From an uncultured Phenylobacterium sp. (GTDB taxonomy: Bacteria > Pseudomonadota > Alphaproteobacteria > Caulobacterales > Caulobacteraceae): a stretch of 8,105 nt of DNA. Positions within the stretch are counted from its first letter, which is position 1; each line of letters starts with the position of its first letter. The stretch is taken from assembly GCA_945952175.1 (NCBI GenBank), contig CAMFHW010000170.1:1-8105 (forward strand). Direction: 5' to 3'. The notes under the pieces are model-generated. The model searched no databases. It saw only the letters and a program-made list of their open reading frames with translations, and was not told the origin of the DNA. Of the stretch, positions 6,802 through 8,105 are shown one piece after another. Both the position numbers and the translations under genes were made by a program.

Positions 6802-8105
6802 ATGTCCCCCTCCTCCCACTCCGCCCTCCTGCTCTCGACCATCCTGGCCGCGGGGGGATGGGCGAGCCTCGCCCTCGCCGATGACGGAGCGGATGCAGGC
6901 GCCGAGGTCGAGGGCGTGATCGTCACCGGCGAACGCACCAGCACGGCGGCGGTGGCCGGGCTGGACCTCAGCCTTAGGGAGACGCCGCAGTCGGTGACGG
7001 TGGTCGCGCGCGCCCAGATCAAGGACTTCGCCTTGACCAGCGCCAACGAGCTCCTGGCCATGGTCCCGGGGGTCAATGTCGAGAAGGTCGAGACGGATCG
7101 GACCTATTACAACTCGCGCGGCTTCGACATCACCAACTTCCAGGTCGATGGGATCGGCCTGCCGCTGATCTGGGGCATCCAGTTCGGCGATCTCGACACC
7201 GCCATCTTCGACCGCGTCGAGGTGGTGCGCGGCGCCAACGGCATGATGACCGGGACCGGCAATCCGTCGGCGACGATCAACTATGTGCGCAAGCGGCCGA
7301 CGCCGGAGTTCCAGGCCACCGCCTCGCTGCAATACGGCTCCTGGGACGACAAGCGCCTCGAGGCGGACATCTCCGGCCCCATCGCCGAGGGCGTGACGGG
7401 CCGGCTGGTCTACGCGAACGAGGACAAGGGCTCCTATCTCGATCACTACGGGGTGAACCGGAACGTCTATTACGGCGCGCTGTCCTGGGCGGCGACGCCG
7501 AAGCTGACCCTCACCGGCGGCTATTCCCTGCAGGACAACCGGGCGCGCGGGGTGCTGTGGGGCGCGCTGCCCCTCACCTATTCGGACGGCGGCCTGATCG
7601 ACTATCCGGTCTCGGCCTCGACCTCGGCGGACTGGACCTATTGGAACGTCCGCGACCAGACCGCCTTCGGCGAGGCGGCCTACCAGTTCGACAACGGCTG
7701 GAAGGCCAAGGCGGTGGCGACCTACCGGCGCTTCGACGAGAAGGCCAAGCTGCTCTACGCCTTCGGCAATCCCGGTCGCGCGACCGGCCTCGGCGTCGGC
7801 GGGATGAGCGGCATCTATCCCTCGCAGTACCGGCAGCACCTGCTGGACGCCTACGCCTCGGGCCCGGTGAAACTGTTCGGCCGCACCCATGAGCTGGTGG
7901 TCGGCGCCAGCGCCTCGCAATCGCACGGGACCGAATACGAGGCGTTCTCGAGCACCTATCCGACCTATCCGGCGGTGAACCTCTGGGGGACGAGCCAGGT
8001 CGCCGAGCCGACCTATCCGGCCCCCTACCTGGCGGCCGACTCCACCGACCGGATGTACCGCCTCTACGCCGCCGCCCACCTGGACCTGACCGATCGGCTG
8101 AAGGC
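6802..8105 (+). CDS. TonB-dependent siderophore receptor, FhuE/FpvA-like, 3' end cut by window edge
   Basis: An outer-membrane receptor that imports a ferric siderophore using energy from TonB-ExbBD. 434 codons are present; relatives are about 700-750 residues, so roughly 300 are missing. Residues 1-26 are a probable signal peptide with cleavage after SLALA. Its n-region has no Lys or Arg, which is unusual. A TonB-box-like EGVIVTG lies at 37-43. The plug domain (about 55-165) has RETPQSVTVV, the motif FDRVEVVRGANGMMTGTGNPSATIN (in parts, 136-160) and VRKRPT. These match hydroxamate and pyoverdine receptors of the FhuE/FpvA class. Barrel strands with alternating aromatic residues follow. A TTG at 6766 would add MRIVLN and a longer n-region, but it lies at the predicted transcription start, so the ATG at 6802 is preferred. 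Iron control is suggested by the upstream palindromes. The exact siderophore cannot be told. Confidence 0.93.
   Translation, partial: MSPSSHSALLLSTILAAGGWASLALADDGADAGAEVEGVIVTGERTSTAAVAGLDLSLRETPQSVTVVARAQIKDFALTSANELLAMVPGVNVEKVETDRTYYNSRGFDITNFQVDGIGLPLIWGIQFGDLDTAIFDRVEVVRGANGMMTGTGNPSATINYVRKRPTPEFQATASLQYGSWDDKRLEADISGPIAEGVTGRLVYANEDKGSYLDHYGVNRNVYYGALSWAATPKLTLTGGYSLQDNRARGVLWGALPLTYSDGGLIDYPVSASTSADWTYWNVRDQTAFGEAAYQFDNGWKAKAVATYRRFDEKAKLLYAFGNPGRATGLGVGGMSGIYPSQYRQHLLDAYASGPVKLFGRTHELVVGASASQSHGTEYEAFSSTYPTYPAVNLWGTSQVAEPTYPAPYLAADSTDRMYRLYAAAHLDLTDRLK

Noticed and set aside
6526..8079. A 517-codon minus-strand open frame opposite the receptor gene and the end of the LysR gene.
   Set aside because: It is a shadow of the receptor frame: Gly/Val/Arg-rich with no domain, and it crosses the control region between two real genes.

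Overview
The window is high-GC DNA from what looks like an alphaproteobacterium of the Caulobacterales (Caulobacter/Phenylobacterium type). The clues are the GuaB and GuaA sequence style, the weak or absent Shine-Dalgarno sequences, TTGCCG/TTGACT-like -35 boxes, and a large TonB-dependent receptor next to regulatory genes. The assignment is by recognition only; no search was run.

Region 1 (1-4471, minus strand) is a compact cluster read in the order guaB, a MAPEG membrane protein, an RsmB/NOP-family RNA m5C methyltransferase, then guaA, which runs off the left edge. The spacings are an 8-nt gap, an 8-nt overlap and a 4-nt ATGA overlap, so the genes probably share one transcript and are translationally coupled. 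GuaB makes XMP from IMP and GuaA makes GMP from XMP, so the cluster carries the guanine branch of purine synthesis with two unrelated-looking passengers between its two enzymes. A promoter-like sequence lies just upstream of guaB (4495-4524).

Region 2 (4540-6672) is a divergent pair: a 12-helix MFS transporter on the minus strand and a GcvA-like LysR regulator on the plus strand. Their start codons are only 3-12 nt apart, and TCGAT/ATCGA inverted repeats sit across the divergence point, partly inside the coding sequence. The regulator probably controls the transporter. The substrate is unknown.

Region 3 (6673-8105) is a 129-bp intergenic region followed by the first 434 codons of a TonB-dependent siderophore receptor (FhuE/FpvA-like), cut by the right edge. 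The intergenic region holds a promoter-like sequence and a good Fur-box-like palindrome, with a weaker second copy downstream, which suggests iron-repressed expression.

No RNA genes, mobile elements, CRISPR arrays or insertion sequences were seen. All genes look intact except the two cut by the window edges. I found no convincing undescribed system. The points most worth a second look are the altered glutamine-amidotransferase motif of GuaA, the nearly overlapping divergent starts, the paired Fur-like sites and the competing guaB start sites.
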